From Kudoa neothunni (taxonomy: Eukaryota; Cnidaria): a stretch of 64,000 nucleotides of DNA. Made by a program: the position numbers and the translations under genes. Of this stretch, positions 46,201 to 60,400 are shown piece after piece. The stretch covers positions 3,782,001-3,846,000 of the forward strand of contig OZ199839.1 of assembly GCA_964304625.1 (NCBI GenBank), given 5' to 3'. Position 1 is the first letter of the stretch. Every line of letters starts with the position of its first letter. Below the pieces are notes generated by a model. The model saw only the letters and a list, made by a program, of their open reading frames with translations, was not told the DNA's origin and searched no databases.

Positions 46201-47396
46201 CAGTGGTTCTTAACCTTTCTTCCTTGCGAACTCCTAATGTGTTCAATGGACTTACCACGGACGTCATTTTGTTTAATGCGTAATCCAATCATACATGAAA
46301 GTATTGTATTCCTATGATTCACCTTAGCGGGCAGATTAACAAAGGTTTTAAATTGCTTATTTTTAAACAAATGCAATTTAAATTGTATATTATTTTAATA
46401 TTAGTTTACCTTAAAAAATTATCAATGAGAACGAAAAAATTTAAATACGAAAGGATTAAATTATTTATCAAATATCTCGAATTTTTTGAAAACATTCATC
46501 ACGTATATCAAATATATAATTGTTTTACTTTAAGATACATACTAAAAATTTTTAATCTCTCCGGCAAATTATTTTTGGCATTCAAACAAATAATTCACAA
46601 CTACGAAATCTTTCCAAATAATTTTGTTAGAAATTCTTAATATACTAACTAAGCAAAAATAATGACATATAATATTTTAAAATAAAAAACTTAATGTAAT
46701 TTGTTGAATTATTATATATACACTTGTGAATGTTTAAAAGTAAAATCCATAAAAAATTCTAAATGACAAATGCTCTTATAATCGAAAAATTTTCGCTGTA
46801 TAAATTCTCTATTTTCACTAATTATTGGGTTTATTAGAATAAAAAGTGAACAAACGAGGAATTGTAATACAATAGAATGCGAGATTGATGCAGAAACCCT
46901 CTTTTTTATATAAACAATAGACATTAAAAGAATTTTTAGTGAGATTATTTTAGTTGCTTTTTATCAATAGATTCACAGAATTCTGACCACTTATTTAAAG
47001 AGAAACACGCACAAAATCGATTTTTTGACTTGGTTGTTATGGTAACCAACTTGGAAAATCTAGATTCGCAAAAATACGCTGTTGTAAAAGGATTAATCAT
47101 TCTAATCACATAGTCTGCAACGTTAGGAATATTTGTTGGAAAAATTTCCCCTTTTATCAAATGAAGTACTAAATACTTTTGTTTTTATAGGCTATTTTAC
47201 AAAATAAATGACAACAGAAGGAAATACTATAATAAACACAAATTATTAATAAGAAGCGAAGCATGGATATATCTGAAATTTTTAATAATTACATTAATAT
47301 TAAAAAATGCCTAATTATAATTAATGTATGCTGATAAAATTGGATTACAACTTTATCGGAATCAGGGGGGCATGAAATACAGATTAAGAATCGCTC
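46201..47396 (-). mobile_element. hAT element (copy 2 of 31518-32712)
   Basis: Same element, one A longer in an A run near 47141, which leaves a 71-codon C-terminal transposase frame open at 46945-47160 (minus) with INPFTTAYFCESRFSKLV. Presumed the same physical locus as copy 1. Confidence 0.65.
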
Positions 47397-47711
47397 CTTT
47401 AAATGATGATATATCCCCAACTTACGTTACTCAACATTAGCATGAGGAGACCCAAAAATGACCGTAATAAATTTAACTAACACCCCACTATGAGGTCGAG
47501 GTAATCATCTAGCTGAGTGTGAAAAAAATAAAAGTGCCTTTCATAACACAGTACTACATTAGAAAAACCAAGTGAAGACACTCAAGATGAGCTAACAAAC
47601 TATATAAAATGGGAACAATTTGCAAGGAATTATTCAAAGACAGGCTATATAAAATGGCTAGACAACAACAGAACGTCTCGGTAACCACGTTGCGAATGAA
47701 CAAGAATGTGG

Positions 47712-49057
47712 TTAAGCGGTCGGTTCTTTCAATTCTTTGATTTGTTTGATGACATATTGTTTTTTCATCGATGAATTGTTCGTCATCTAATTTCAAGAAT
47801 AGAAACAAAGCCATAAACCGAATCGAACCCTTTCTATCATTATGGAACGTGCTAAGATACTGTACAAGGAGTTGTTTATTACGTACAAGGATTTCGGTAA
47901 CCGAAGGGGATCTATTAGGGTTTACAACGAATATCTATTTGTAAATGAAAAAATTTTAAATTAGATCAATAAATGTCGACACAGCAAGCGAGACTTTAAA
48001 AACATGAAAAGCTTCAAATTGCACTGTTGAACTTTTGTCCTTCATCAATGTCATTATAAGTTTGAGATTTTCGTTGTTGGACACATAACGAATCAGTATA
48101 TTGTAGTTGAAACGTTCAACCAGTAACTCACCGAGTAGCTAAGTTAAGTGGATCGATTAAGTGTTAAAATAACAGAAATGTAGAAGGGGGTTGGATTTGT
48201 TACTTTGATGGATTGTCGTTTAGTGACATAATTATCCGAATTTAATAACTCATTGTACGAGGTGAAGAACTGAAAATTACAACAATAAAACAAAATTAAG
48301 TTATATTGAACGCTTACGAAATCATAATTTTCTTCGAGATATTTGGCAACTAATTCCTTGAATCTAGTAACCAACTCTTTGAATGTGAGGTAGGCGTCTG
48401 AGCCGATATCGAAAGAACTATCGTTGATAAATTGAAAAAATTTCGCAAAATCCTCCGAATATAAAATGGCCATGCACAATTTGCTGTATTTGGCGAATTC
48501 TCTTAAGATCATTCCTATATTGAGTGAGATCTCAGGATTGGTGTAACCATCGATAATAGTAGAAATTAGTTCTTTTTGTTCGAGTATATGATCAACAAAG
48601 AGGTTTTTATTTGGTAGTGGTTTACGTAGTAGATTGCCTAATAGCAGGACAAATTCTTTCTTCGACTAAATCAGCGTTCAAAATATAATCGATCACAATC
48701 ATGTTAACACAACCTACCTCAAAGTCCAGTTTAGCAAGAAAATGAATTAGCATACTGGTTATATTTTGATCCAATATCTCTTTACACATTGACACCACCA
48801 ATTCGTTTGGTATTTCATTATCAGACTGTGAAAAAAGAATCGATTTCATGTTGTTGATTTGTTTGGATATTTCTTCTTGTGCTTTGGTCACTGTATGATA
48901 CTAAAATCACAATAAAATCGATTTTCTAGCTGCATATTGGAGACGTTAAATATACTTTTTTCATGTCATTTAATTCGACGGCCAACACTGCTTCCTTCAA
49001 TGTTTTGGTTATTTCAGAAGGGGATTTCTTCGACGAACGAAAAAGTGAAATTGCCAT
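47712..49057 (-). pseudogene. CAB39: CAB39/MO25, copy 2 with a C-terminal frame error
   Basis: Same seven-exon gene as 33028-34372, shifted by 14,684-14,685. One extra T at 47760-47765 (six against five) changes the frame after EQFIDEK in the last exon. The end then reads [11 protein letters not shown] in place of [12 protein letters not shown], and the stop at 47712 is missed. The other exons and introns are unchanged. Because the neighbouring copy is intact and conserved, this looks like a homopolymer error, not a second decaying gene. Confidence 0.85.
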
Positions 49058-49584
49058 TTAGAAAGGCAGTTAAAATATTTCAAATATGAATTTTTTCGCC
49101 GAGGAGAAAATTGTCCAAAAGTAACCACGGGAAAATTTCGATCTACAATTAACAACCACAGACCGGTGTATATAACAAAAATCGCCTACTATCGCACCAA
49201 ATCGTGATCCAATCGTATTAACGGCTTTAACATTGTTGTTTAGTTCAACTAAACATATCCATCAACACAATCACCTTCTGTTTCAAACATCATTAATTTT
49301 TCGTTAATTTTAGTTGATTGAAATCAGATGTCGCGTGAAATGAGTTTTTCCTAATTGGCAATTATTGGTATTATTCTTGTGTGTAATTGTTGCATTAGTT
49401 GACACATAACGTTACGTCGAATGATGTTAACCGGAACAAATTGAGTCACTTTATCTATTAATCTACATTTATTATTAATCTTTTGAATAAGTAACATAAT
49501 ATATAATGGTAATTAGTAATAATTTATTGGAACGTGAGGGCGTGCTAACCAATTAAATAATTTAATTATTGAAAATTTATTGAA

Positions 49585-49959
49585 ATGGTGGATCACCCTA
49601 TCGAACTAAAAACCACCAAAGTGATGACAAATATCAACCTACGGCAAGATTATAAATTCTACCTAAGCTACTATGCTTTACCATCCAAATCCAATAATGT
49701 ATATGCAGATTTGAGGATTTACTTAAGGTAATTATTGTTGATGTTATTTAATGTTATATTCGGGGAAAATTGAAAAATAACAATTTTGTCATTTTATTTC
49801 GAATTGTGTAGAAAATTGTTGTCGAACAACAAAAGTGGTGATATCTATGTGTCGCCAACTGCCGACAAAAAAAGATCAGTTCGAAACTTTTGGATGGCAG
49901 TTCCTAAAGTTTATGCCGTGTGAAGTTGTTGGTAGTTATATAGATTTAGCATGGGGATA
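49585..49959 (+). CDS. Small two-exon protein, unrecognised (copy 2)
   Basis: Identical by eye to 34900-35274, with exons 49585-49727 and 49812-49959. Presumed the same locus; see copy 1. Confidence 0.45.
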
Positions 49960-51169
49960 AACACATGAAAAATATTTCGGCGGGGTCGGAAAACAATTTC
50001 AAAGTAACCTATTAGAAACTAAATCCATTCAATGTTTCGGTAGGCTACTGATTTGTATAGGTGTTAGTTGCCTGGTCAATCACACAAATCAGTTCCTACC
50101 TATTGACTAATTAAAAGATATTCTAATAATATAATTTTAGTTATAATTAATAGAAATAATTATTCGACTAATTGGTTAATTTACTCAAAACAATAACTAT
50201 TATTATCCATTTAGATTATCAATGAAATATTGTTGGTATCAAATCAGATAATTAAACACTTGTTCACATTCACTATCAACACCCAATTAAGTTCATCGTG
50301 GAATATTGTCGGGGATTATCTAGTCAAAGGTTGATTATACTGAACGCGCATATTTGATCATTAGCGTGTTGATGCTTCTTAGCCATGCTTAATTAATTTA
50401 GGGGATTTTATTTATGATCACAAATCACAATTCCATTGCATTAGTAGGGCGTTTTAGTTGTGTTAATTTTGTGATGTTATTTTGCATAAGAATATCGATT
50501 AAACGAAAATAATTCAATTATTGAAATAATATGCGAGTGTTTTGTTATGAAACGAAGTAAAGGAAATGGGGAATGCCGTTTGGTATTTATGTGAGTTAAG
50601 GATTCTAATAAATAAGCTCTGAATATAGGATGACATTCAATCTACTAATTGTATTATGCCAATGTTAAGTGATTATGAAGGAGTTGTTCTTCCGAGGTAA
50701 ACCAAAATGGCCGTCGTATTTTTTCAATTAAGTTAAAAAATAGCTTAAAATCTACCTCAATAATGAATCATTATCCATATTTACCGAAAAATACTTTTTT
50801 TCGAAGTAGACATGATGTGTGTAACTATTGGAAACAAATGGTATTTTTGTGCTTCCATAGCTCCACTATTTGTTATGTATATAGTATGGATATAAACTAA
50901 GTATGGGAGCTCATAATTACACAATGGTTTCCTTTTTGGGAAATTCAGCTTTATTGTGAGTTGGAGAGGTGGTAGTTTTTAGTCTAATGTTGAGTGTTTA
51001 TTTTAAGATATCCTTCGGAATGTGTGTTAAAGTATCCTCCTCAATTTTCACCTTTAAACCGGCATTCACGTTCTTCCACATCTAGTAGTTTTGTTTTTGT
51101 TTTGTTAGTTGATTCATTCTAGCTCCGCTAACTCAGTGTAACAAACCTTCCAATGAAAATGATGAGCTA

Positions 51170-51715
51170 ATGTGGGAAATAGTAAACAGTTTTGTGGAGG
51201 ATCTGAAAAATGTGTTTGACAAAAATACTTTTGAGTTCAGTGTAAAAATTAGTGACAATCCACATTCCTTGTTCACACCCTCTCCAGCAACTATCAACTC
51301 CATACTGCCACCATCTTACCAACGAGAATGCACTCCTCCAAGTTTCCTTCAAAATAATTCGGCCAAGAAAATCGACTCCACAAATCAACCATTTTCATCA
51401 CAACGTTTTAGTGCAGGGGAAAATGGTGGATTCGTTGGAAAAACAAAAAGTCAAAAGCTTGAAAACTATGGCCCTTGTATCAAACGACTAACCTACCCAA
51501 CAAATATCCTTCACCGTGGAGCTGTTTGTAGTGAAACAGTACGTAGAGATTCGAAAAAATCGATGGAACTTTCCGTCGATAGTTGCTCACCCAACCAAGC
51601 CATTCTTAATACTATGAATGTGGATGTAATTATGAAAAAACTATGGAAACGTGCTTGCACCTCTTCCCAAGAACGAAAGACCAACTACTTTGAAAAATAC
51701 AGAAAATCACCGTAG
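51170..51715 (+). CDS. Unrecognised 181-aa Ser/Pro-rich protein (copy 2)
   Basis: Translation identical to 36485-37030. Presumed the same locus; see copy 1. Confidence 0.6.
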   Translation: MWEIVNSFVEDLKNVFDKNTFEFSVKISDNPHSLFTPSPATINSILPPSYQRECTPPSFLQNNSAKKIDSTNQPFSSQRFSAGENGGFVGKTKSQKLENYGPCIKRLTYPTNILHRGAVCSETVRRDSKKSMELSVDSCSPNQAILNTMNVDVIMKKLWKRACTSSQERKTNYFEKYRKSP

Positions 51716-53048
51716 TGAAATGTGTTAAATTTTCGGATCGTCTTTCAGGTGTGTATTCACCTATTTTTTTCAATCGGCCCAACAGATGCGTCATAATTGT
51801 TATTTTGTTTATATAATTAAATTTTTAATTATTAAAATTTTCAATTAACATAAAATAACGATAAATGGAGTAGTTTACATGATTATTAATCCTTTTTGTA
51901 TGCAATCTACACTAAACAGCGGTAACTAATATTTCGCAATTTGGGAATTCTTAGTTTAATATATCCTAAAAGTTTGACTTTGTATAAAGCCATTAGAAAT
52001 ATATAAATATATATTTTTTAAAGTTTACTAATAATAGAATTATTTTGGATTTAAAATATATTCAAAATAAATATTTAACAAATTCTCCTTTATTTTTCGT
52101 GTTGTATATTGAAGTGTCTGTGAACAAATAATACGACATTGGTTTTAACTAGAAATTTTATATTTTTACGTGTTTCGCTTCTGAATATTAATGTTTATAT
52201 GTATTAACGTACATCAACAACTTATTAAATTTTAAATAAATAAACTATTTTATTTGTTAATTTGAAAATTCTTAAACTAAATTTTTGAGTCAGAAAATAT
52301 TTAAATTTATATTTTAAATTATTTATTTAAAAAAAAATTATTATCAGAATAAAAATAAGTATTTTAACTCAATGGAGAATCATTTTATATCATAATGTTT
52401 TCAAGAGCATGAGAAAATTGCGTTAACTTTTTTGCGCTTGCTTATAAATTATTAATAAAATACTATTTTTAAATAAAAAACTTTAAATATTCAAGTTTCA
52501 AACGTTTTTTAAATGATAAACATAAGAGTAAATACACTTTTAGTAACTAAAAATCAACCATAAATATGGTTATAAGATTTTTAATCATAAAATTTTTTAT
52601 TTTTGAAATAGAACAATGTTAGTTTTGCTATTCCAATGCTTTTCTATTAGAAACTATATTATTTATATTTGATCCACTCCAATGAACAAAAAATAATTTG
52701 ATATTTATTAACAAAACTTGGACTTGGATTAAAATTGCACGAGGAATTATTGAGTGAGATATATCAAAATCTGAAAACGCCCAAGAAAGCTTGTACGTTA
52801 GTGATGTGAAAATGAGAGCAATTTAAAATGAAAAATTAATAAGATTATTTATTTAATTGTAAATTACTTTTTCTTAGGAGAAATTTATAAATATTATCGT
52901 ATTAAATTTGATCCTCTCATCCATCTTACTTTATAAAAAGTATATTCCTTATAATAGTTCCCATGTTGACGTGCAAAAACTATATGACCTAATAAATAAA
53001 ATCGCAAATATTTAAAAAGAAATTTATTTCTGAATGGTTACTTTAAAC

Positions 53049-53561
53049 CAGGGGTCAGCAACCTACGGCCCGACGTGCATTGAATGACATAACATTTTTT
53101 CTAAATACTTAAAATACCCAAATGATCTTTAAGTGTTTCTAGATCGTTTTTCTTAATGTTAATATGTTGACGATATAAATATTTTAGCCAACTAAAATTC
53201 ATTTTCATTACATAGGAAACCCGGAATAAATATGATTATAAAAATTATTTCAATAAAAGTATAAACTATTTTTAAAAACGCATCTAGATACATCTCATGT
53301 TTGACTTCATCCAATTAATCGTCCTTTCACAAGTTAAGCGCGAGTTGATTACATTGGAAATGAAAATTATTAGAATATAATACTATTGATTTAACGCAAT
53401 TTTCCCCTTTAAGAGACTTTTATAAATTCTTATTTATATATTTTAACCTGAGATTTGAACTAAGAATAATTTAAAAGTTTTGTAGATTAATTTTAATACG
53501 GTCCGCATTAAAGTTAGAGTATGTCTGTTTGGCCGTCACCCAAAAAGGTCGACGACTCCTG
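53049..53561. mobile_element. hAT-type MITE (copy 2)
   Basis: Same element as 38364-38876, including the CTTTAAAC duplications at 53041-53048 and 53562-53569. It carries A instead of G at 53393. Presumed the same locus. Confidence 0.85.
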
Positions 53562-54161
53562 CTTTAAACAATAATTATTACATATGTTTGGATTTTGTTT
53601 GAAATAATGCGCGCTTTCGTTAACCCATCTCTCGAGAAATCCGAACTATAAAATTCTCGTTTAATTCGAGATTTGATGATTTGATCAAGTATTGTAAATT
53701 ATAATTTAATAAAATGATAATTTAATGCTTGAAATCCAATTATAAGACACATCTCAGTATCCGAATTTTTCTGTATTCTGGATAAATCATGGAAAGTATC
53801 CATCGATAATACTAATACCGAGGTTTCTCGTGCTTAAATTACTTGAACTTCAAATTTATGATGGATAAAAAGTGAATAAACGCCAAATAGCAATAAACTA
53901 AAAAATAACCATTTTATAATATCCAAAAAAATCAAACGTGGTTTAAACTCGACAATTAGACCAAACGAGCCTAGATACTTCAAAATGTGGCGCAGGCGCA
54001 AGCTGCAATATGGGCACGTCACCTAGACCGATGCAAGGTAAAGCTTTATTGGCGTTCGCTGTATATTTTTATGTTAAGAAAAAAATATAAACTCTGTTAA
54101 CAACGTAATTTTGGAAGAAGCGTATTCTATATACCGAATAAATCTTTTACAATCAAATGAA

Positions 54162-54759
54162 ATGCATCAAATTGATGAAGGTATTCATCTTGATGATATA
54201 CCGAAAAGTATGTGTTCAAAATAGATATAATAAAACAGTTGTGGTTGGAGGAAACATTAATAACTCGAGAAGTGATACAAAGAATCGATGAAAATGATAC
54301 TGATTATCCTTTAGATTTATTATTTGAAGGCGTACAAAAGTCTCTTACTTGAATGTGCCGGAAAGTCACTGTTGAAACTCAAAAATGAATCCGATAAAAG
54401 AATTGAAGAATACAATCAAAATGTTAATTGCACTGAAGATCAACCAGCTGTTGTATATCCTGATGGTAGCTCACGTAAGATGTCTCCATTTGACATAGCT
54501 ATCTACATGAAATTACTGGGTAACACATTGACTAGTATAAGTCGGGCTATAAATGATAAAGTATTTTTTGTTTGACTATAATCGGAGTTATGCCTTACAG
54601 CTTACGGCTAGAACAATTCTGTTGTTATTTTTGGAACGCTTGATCTGCTACTGGATTCGCTCGTTGTTGGTATGAGATTGTTATTGAACCTGGTTACCGC
54701 AATCCCTGAATTAAGTGATGTTTTTAGTGAAGATAAAAAAGTAATTTCGTAATTTGTTG
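54162..54759 (+). pseudogene. Possible Exo70-like remnant (copy 2)
   Basis: Same sequence as 39477-40074, including the 83-codon frame at 54324-54575. Presumed the same locus; see copy 1. Confidence 0.3.
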
Positions 54760-55522
54760 ATTTAATGAAGTTTTTGTTTTTTAAGAGGGAATCATTGAAA
54801 ATTATTCAACAGATATTTCCTGGAGTTTAATTGTATATGTATTTTGCTATGTTATTATTGTTGTTTTCAACTGGAAGTCTCTATCAGTTTTTAATAGCGC
54901 AGCGGTTTATTTCTTATTATTATTATTATTTTGCAAAATTTATATTTTTGAGCCAAAATTAAGCTCGTTACTGAGTTTATATTGAATGTTTCTATCTAAT
55001 TGCGTTGTTATGTATTTTTTTATGTTTGTAAACTAGGACGATCAAAACCTAAGCTCAAATTAGATCGGAAAATGCTTTTTGATTTGTTCACGTAAGGATG
55101 AATTTTTATCGGCTACTTTGTAAGGTAATGACTGGAAACTGCTGTTATCACAAAATTTAAAGCTTAGTAACTGTTGAATATAACATAGTAATTTCTAAGA
55201 TTAAATTTATTTTACGCATGCATCATCCCTCATCATGTTGGGCGTCGATTCAACTTTGCTTACTAGTCTGAAACCCCACGAGCTATCTTGTATCAATTAA
55301 GTTACATGAACTCATTTTTCTAATATTTAAACCTTGTTATACAGTATTTCACGATCAACTTGAGAGTCGTTCGCATCAAATTGTAAGTTCAATTTTAAAT
55401 CTTTATTTTTTTATCTTCCTATAGACGAAATTTAAAAATATTAAAAGCGATGTCAGAGGAATTATTATTACTTCACATAAAGTAATTTATATGATAATTT
55501 TTAAAAGTTAAATAAAGTTTCG

Positions 55523-56432
55523 TAGATGACCAACCAAACGGAGAAATAGCCAAAGCTGTTATGGCATATGAAGGTCCAATTAGCAGAATAATTAAAAAGT
55601 ATTATTTAACTAGAAGTTATGCTCTAATCAAGAAGAGTTGTAATCTGCGATCAAAATTATTAGACGACCATATAGATCATATAAAAAAATTAATCAACGA
55701 TGACTGTACGATAACACTTTAAGTTATTTGTGAAAAATTTAATATTGCTGTATTTAAACAATGTGTAAATAAGGCAATTAACGATTTTAATTACTCTCTA
55801 TAATGTATTTCTGCGGTACCTCAAGTTAGGAATAACGCTGAAAATTTCCGAAAAAGATAAGAGTAAAAGTTACCATTTAAAACAGTTCTATAATTTATAT
55901 AGATACGTAGTGAAACTATTGAAGCTTAAAGAGGAACACGAAAAAATAATATTCTTGGATGAGGCAACGTTTTCCTTGTCAATGTGACCCAAGTTAGGCA
56001 GATCAGTCCGTGGAATACGAGTTATTCTAAGAGTAAAATCTATTCGTTCTAAGGATGTGGCTCTTGTTGTCACGATGAGTCCAAAAAAATTATGGACACT
56101 TAATATAAGACATGGAAATGTGAACAAATTAGTTTTTAAAAATTTTACTTCGGATCTTTTAAAGGATTTGCGTTAAAACAATACATCCAAGACTCTCATA
56201 ATAATGGATAATGTCCCCCTCCATAAATCGACAATTATCCAAGATTTTATGTCTGAGAAGGGACATACTATTTTATTCTTGTCCCTCATACTCATCTTTC
56301 TTAAATCCAAAAAATCAAAATGAATCGGAACAATGTATGATTGAAGAAACTGAGAGGATTGCCGTGGATAATTTAAAAAATTACTACAAGAATTTAAAGA
56401 ATATCATTCAAAATGTCTTAGATTACAAATAA
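55523..56432 (+). mobile_element. IS630/Tc1-type transposase remnant (copy 2)
   Basis: Same relic as 40838-41746 with one extra C near 56284 and T instead of C at 56454 just downstream. Presumed the same locus. Confidence 0.65.
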
Positions 56433-57433
56433 TTGAAAACTATTTTAAATATATATTTATAATTTAAATATTCATTTTTTTATTATTCTTGCAATTTGAT
56501 GTGAACGACTTACAATTTGATCGTAAAATACAATAATTTGTATTTTATAAACAACCCCGGAATTACACGGTTAATATTCCAAATAATTATTATTTAAGAA
56601 ATTAAATATTATCACCTAATAAAATATGTTTTAATTGGCTACTAATCATGCGAATGCCTAGAAAATAACAGTGCAAAGAAAAATTTCATTGGTCAATTTT
56701 AAAAAATTCAAAAATCAAAGCTAAATCTAAAAATATAAATAATAATTCAGAAATACTAATTAAGGGACAATATAAATAATAATAGAGTTAAAATACAAAA
56801 AAATAATACAATCTGTTACATGTGCACGCATCATTTCAATAGTACAAAAATATGCTAATGCTTTATTTTTCACACTTTTTCTGATCTTATGAAAAGTTAA
56901 AAAACAAATTACCCAATGTATTATATCGGCAAAAATTATAAAAAAAATATTGAACATTATTTTTGGACAATGCTCAAAGCTTACGCATCTTATTGTTAAT
57001 ATTGAACAATGACGTATAATAGCGATGTAACTCGGGATCTTCGTAGACGTTCACTGCATCGAAATGTTAACTTATTCTATACAATTGAATAACCTTACTA
57101 GCGAAATTAGGGGGTTCAGTTTACTAACATTTAATTATTTAAAAAAGTTAATAATTTACTATTTTGCGGACGAAAGTTAATCCTTACAATACTGCCGCAT
57201 TAATCCTCATATTAAACTCTTTTGAATTGAAATTGAAAAAAATAAAAAATTAGGCGATAAAATTGAAAAAAAACACCCGGATAAACAATTTATATTGAAT
57301 CGTATTAGAAAATAACTTAATGGCCCACCTCGCATGGAGTCGCTGAAAATCGTTTTACACCTAGCTGAGTTTTACGGATGAATTCTCAATAGTTTTTGGA
57401 GTGATTTTAGATCCAACAATTATAGCTATTAAC

Positions 57434-60400
57434 ATGTTTAACAAAAAAGTGTTGATATGGCTGTTGCTGATTATTTATGGAGTAACTGAATTTTGTAGGA
57501 TTATTTTGATTTTCATCGTCTAGTTATTTTCACTCATGAATAGCGAACATTTGGTTGCAGATGAAATCATTTTAAATGCTGATTCACTCCAAAACGATTC
57601 ATTAAAGAAGCCTCCCCAAATAATAGCTGGAGATGAAGACACCATACTTTCGTTTGGAGAATATGCTGATAAAGTTGAATTGGATCGAAAATCATCTCCA
57701 TCCACTGATGATAAGATTTCCAAAGACCCTAAAAACATGCCGGATCCCCCACCAAACGATATCAAAGATCAATCAACTCATAATACCAACAATACAACAC
57801 CAACGGCTGCAGCAGCGAAAACAACAACCACTGATCAACCTAAAAAGGAAACTAAAACTACAAAATTACGTTCAAATTATAACTATGCATCAAGCTCATG
57901 TGGAGCCACTATTATCAGCCACAGTCATCAAGTGAAACATTCCTCAGAAATGCTAATAGATAATCCAGATACATATGCATTGTTTCCTTGTATTAATACC
58001 CAATCCAAACCTCTTTGGTTTATTATCCAGCTGTGTGAACCTATCAATATTCGTTCGATATACTTGTCAAATATGGAGTTATTTTCTTCACACATCAAGA
58101 CATTTCGTGTGTCGCTAACCAATATCGAATTGTCTCCCACCGATTCACAATGGCACCAACTTGAAAATGATTTCACTATGGCAGATGGTACAAGATCGCA
58201 AATGTTTTCTACCGAAAATTCTACAGTTGCTTCCAATATCTATGCTAGATATATTCGTGTGGAGATTATCGAACATCATAATATGGACTTTTTCTGTCCT
58301 ATATCAGTGTTTAAAGTGTTTGGTGTATCTTTGGTGGATGAACTTAGCGGTGGTCCATCGTTAGATGATGACTCGCCGTTTTATTCGAATAGTGAAGATC
58401 CGATGTTTACAATGGACGAACCATTTGCTATTAATAACCTTTATGATTTTTATCGTTGGTACAAAGTCGACATATTGATTCAATATTTGATTGAGATTCT
58501 CCGTAGTTTGTTTATTATTGTTGGTGAGGTTGGTAAAGAGCTGATCAGCCTGGTTAATCTGCTCACTTCCAAATCACCCACTCTCCGATTTTTTCACCAA
58601 CTCATCATATATCTACTTCAGTGGTTGGCACCTTTGATTAGCTGTATTTTGAAGTTAATGGCCGATATTGGTTCCAAATTGATCGGTGTAGATATCCACT
58701 ATTTCAACAATTCTCTTATTGTCCAACAAACACATCTCGATGTAGACCCAAAGTTACATCCAGAAAATGAATCCAGCTCAGTTACCGAATTGAGCAACTC
58801 AGAATGTACACTTCTTACGTGCACACTCAAGCTGCTTCGACAACCTTTCTATCGAGACTTTTGTTGCACGATGAAACATGTATGGCATGAGAATTTTGAT
58901 CTCAAACCTGATTGCTCATTGTGTAAAGTAAGCCGAAACAAATATGGACTTGCTACCACCGACCAAAATCTTGTTCATTCGTGCCTTTTGGATGATTTTT
59001 GTGATTTTTATTGTCGCAACAATTCCACATGGTCGTCTAACACTGGTATTGTACCTTTTAGTCAATACTATGCCACGAATGAGTCAAATGTTAATTTTGA
59101 AACTTCCAGTCTAAATGAAACTGTATCCAACCTTACTGATAGCGGGAATGACAAGAATCATCCTTTTGTTACCACTGAGCAGTTGTCTAACACCACATCC
59201 TCAGTCCCACTCCAACCTTCTTTTGCTAATACAGCCAATGCCACTACCGTTAATGAGACCCTAATCTACAACTCCACTGTTTCTGCCGATAATGAGAACA
59301 TATCAAACTCAGACAATGGAAAAGTTACAACCGACCCTAGCGAGGATGGGAAAGATAAAAATGGTATTGAAAATCACTTTGAATCTACGACTCCAAAACC
59401 AACCTCATCTGAAGCTTCTGATTCTTTTACGACTGCTTCTATTGGTAGCACCACTTCATCTCCGGTTGAATCGTCTTCAACCCAGACACCGAACTCTGCT
59501 GGTGCTAGCGAAACTGGCATCCCAAAACTGAAAGATATGATAAATGTTCGTGATGACAGTCATCTAGGTTATATTTCTAGAATTAGAAAGAATCTCACAA
59601 TTACTATGAAATATTTGGATGATATGTCGGTTAAATTTAAAAAAGCCCTTGATGATGTTAAAAAGCAAGTTTCTAGAGCAGTCGATGAAAGCAACAGTAA
59701 AGCCGCTTCTATCGCCCGCCAATACAACCAAATTATATCGTTGAGCTCATTGCAAAACTCGACTTTTGTAATTTTACGCGATGAAATCAACAAAATCAGA
59801 TATGAGTTCACCCATCGTCGTGGCATCTACATCAATTTATCATTATATGACTGCGTACTAATTGTCGTGTATGTGGTGTTTATCACATTCGTGTACAAGC
59901 TCTGTCGTCATATATGTCTTCTTGTGTTTTTGACCCTATTAAAATGGCATCGAATTCGTGTTATTGTTGAGCATTTATGGAATTTTTATTGGAGCTATGT
60001 ATATCCTTCGTCTGAAAGTTCGTTACTATGGAGTGAGGTTGCCTCAAACCAATCTCGTGTGCTCAACAACTCTGATCTGCAATTGAACGGTCATTACATC
60101 CGTGACAACGGCTTGTTTGGCTCCTCACCGTCAACTACTGTGCAAAATTGTAATAATAACGCATCAGAGCTGTTTGTCCCGAGTGGTGCATCATCACACA
60201 ATAAATATTTTTCTTTCAACGATGTCCAACATGAATATTATCCATTATCTGATCAGCAAAGCCCAAATAGATTCTACTCTGAACGTCGAATACGTCTTGC
60301 ATCGCCTCATTCGACTGTTGCTGTTGGTGGGGTTTTTTGTCCAAAATGTTCCTCTACTAAACTTAGCACTACTTTACTTGAAACAGCTGATAACGATATT

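Larger units (their letters stand above)
44670..59154. repeat. 14,485-bp block, copy 2 (start of right contig)
   Basis: Begins at the first base after the N gap and repeats 29985-44469 at an offset of 14,683-14,686 bases. After 59154 the sequence continues into the rest of SUCO, which copy 1 lacks because its contig stops there. See copy 1 for the differences. Confidence 0.95.

Noticed and set aside
57928-58236. 102-codon minus-strand frame (and its twin at 43242-43550)
   Set aside because: Antisense shadow of the SUCO SUN domain; no motif of its own.
29985-59154. A recent biological tandem duplication creating two CAB39 and SUCO copies
   Set aside because: Copy ends coincide exactly with both edges of a 200-N gap, and differences are mostly homopolymer indels. 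Overlapping contig ends explain it better.
59292-59531. 79-codon frame inside SUCO
   Set aside because: Alternate frame of the Ser/Thr-rich linker; no independent support.
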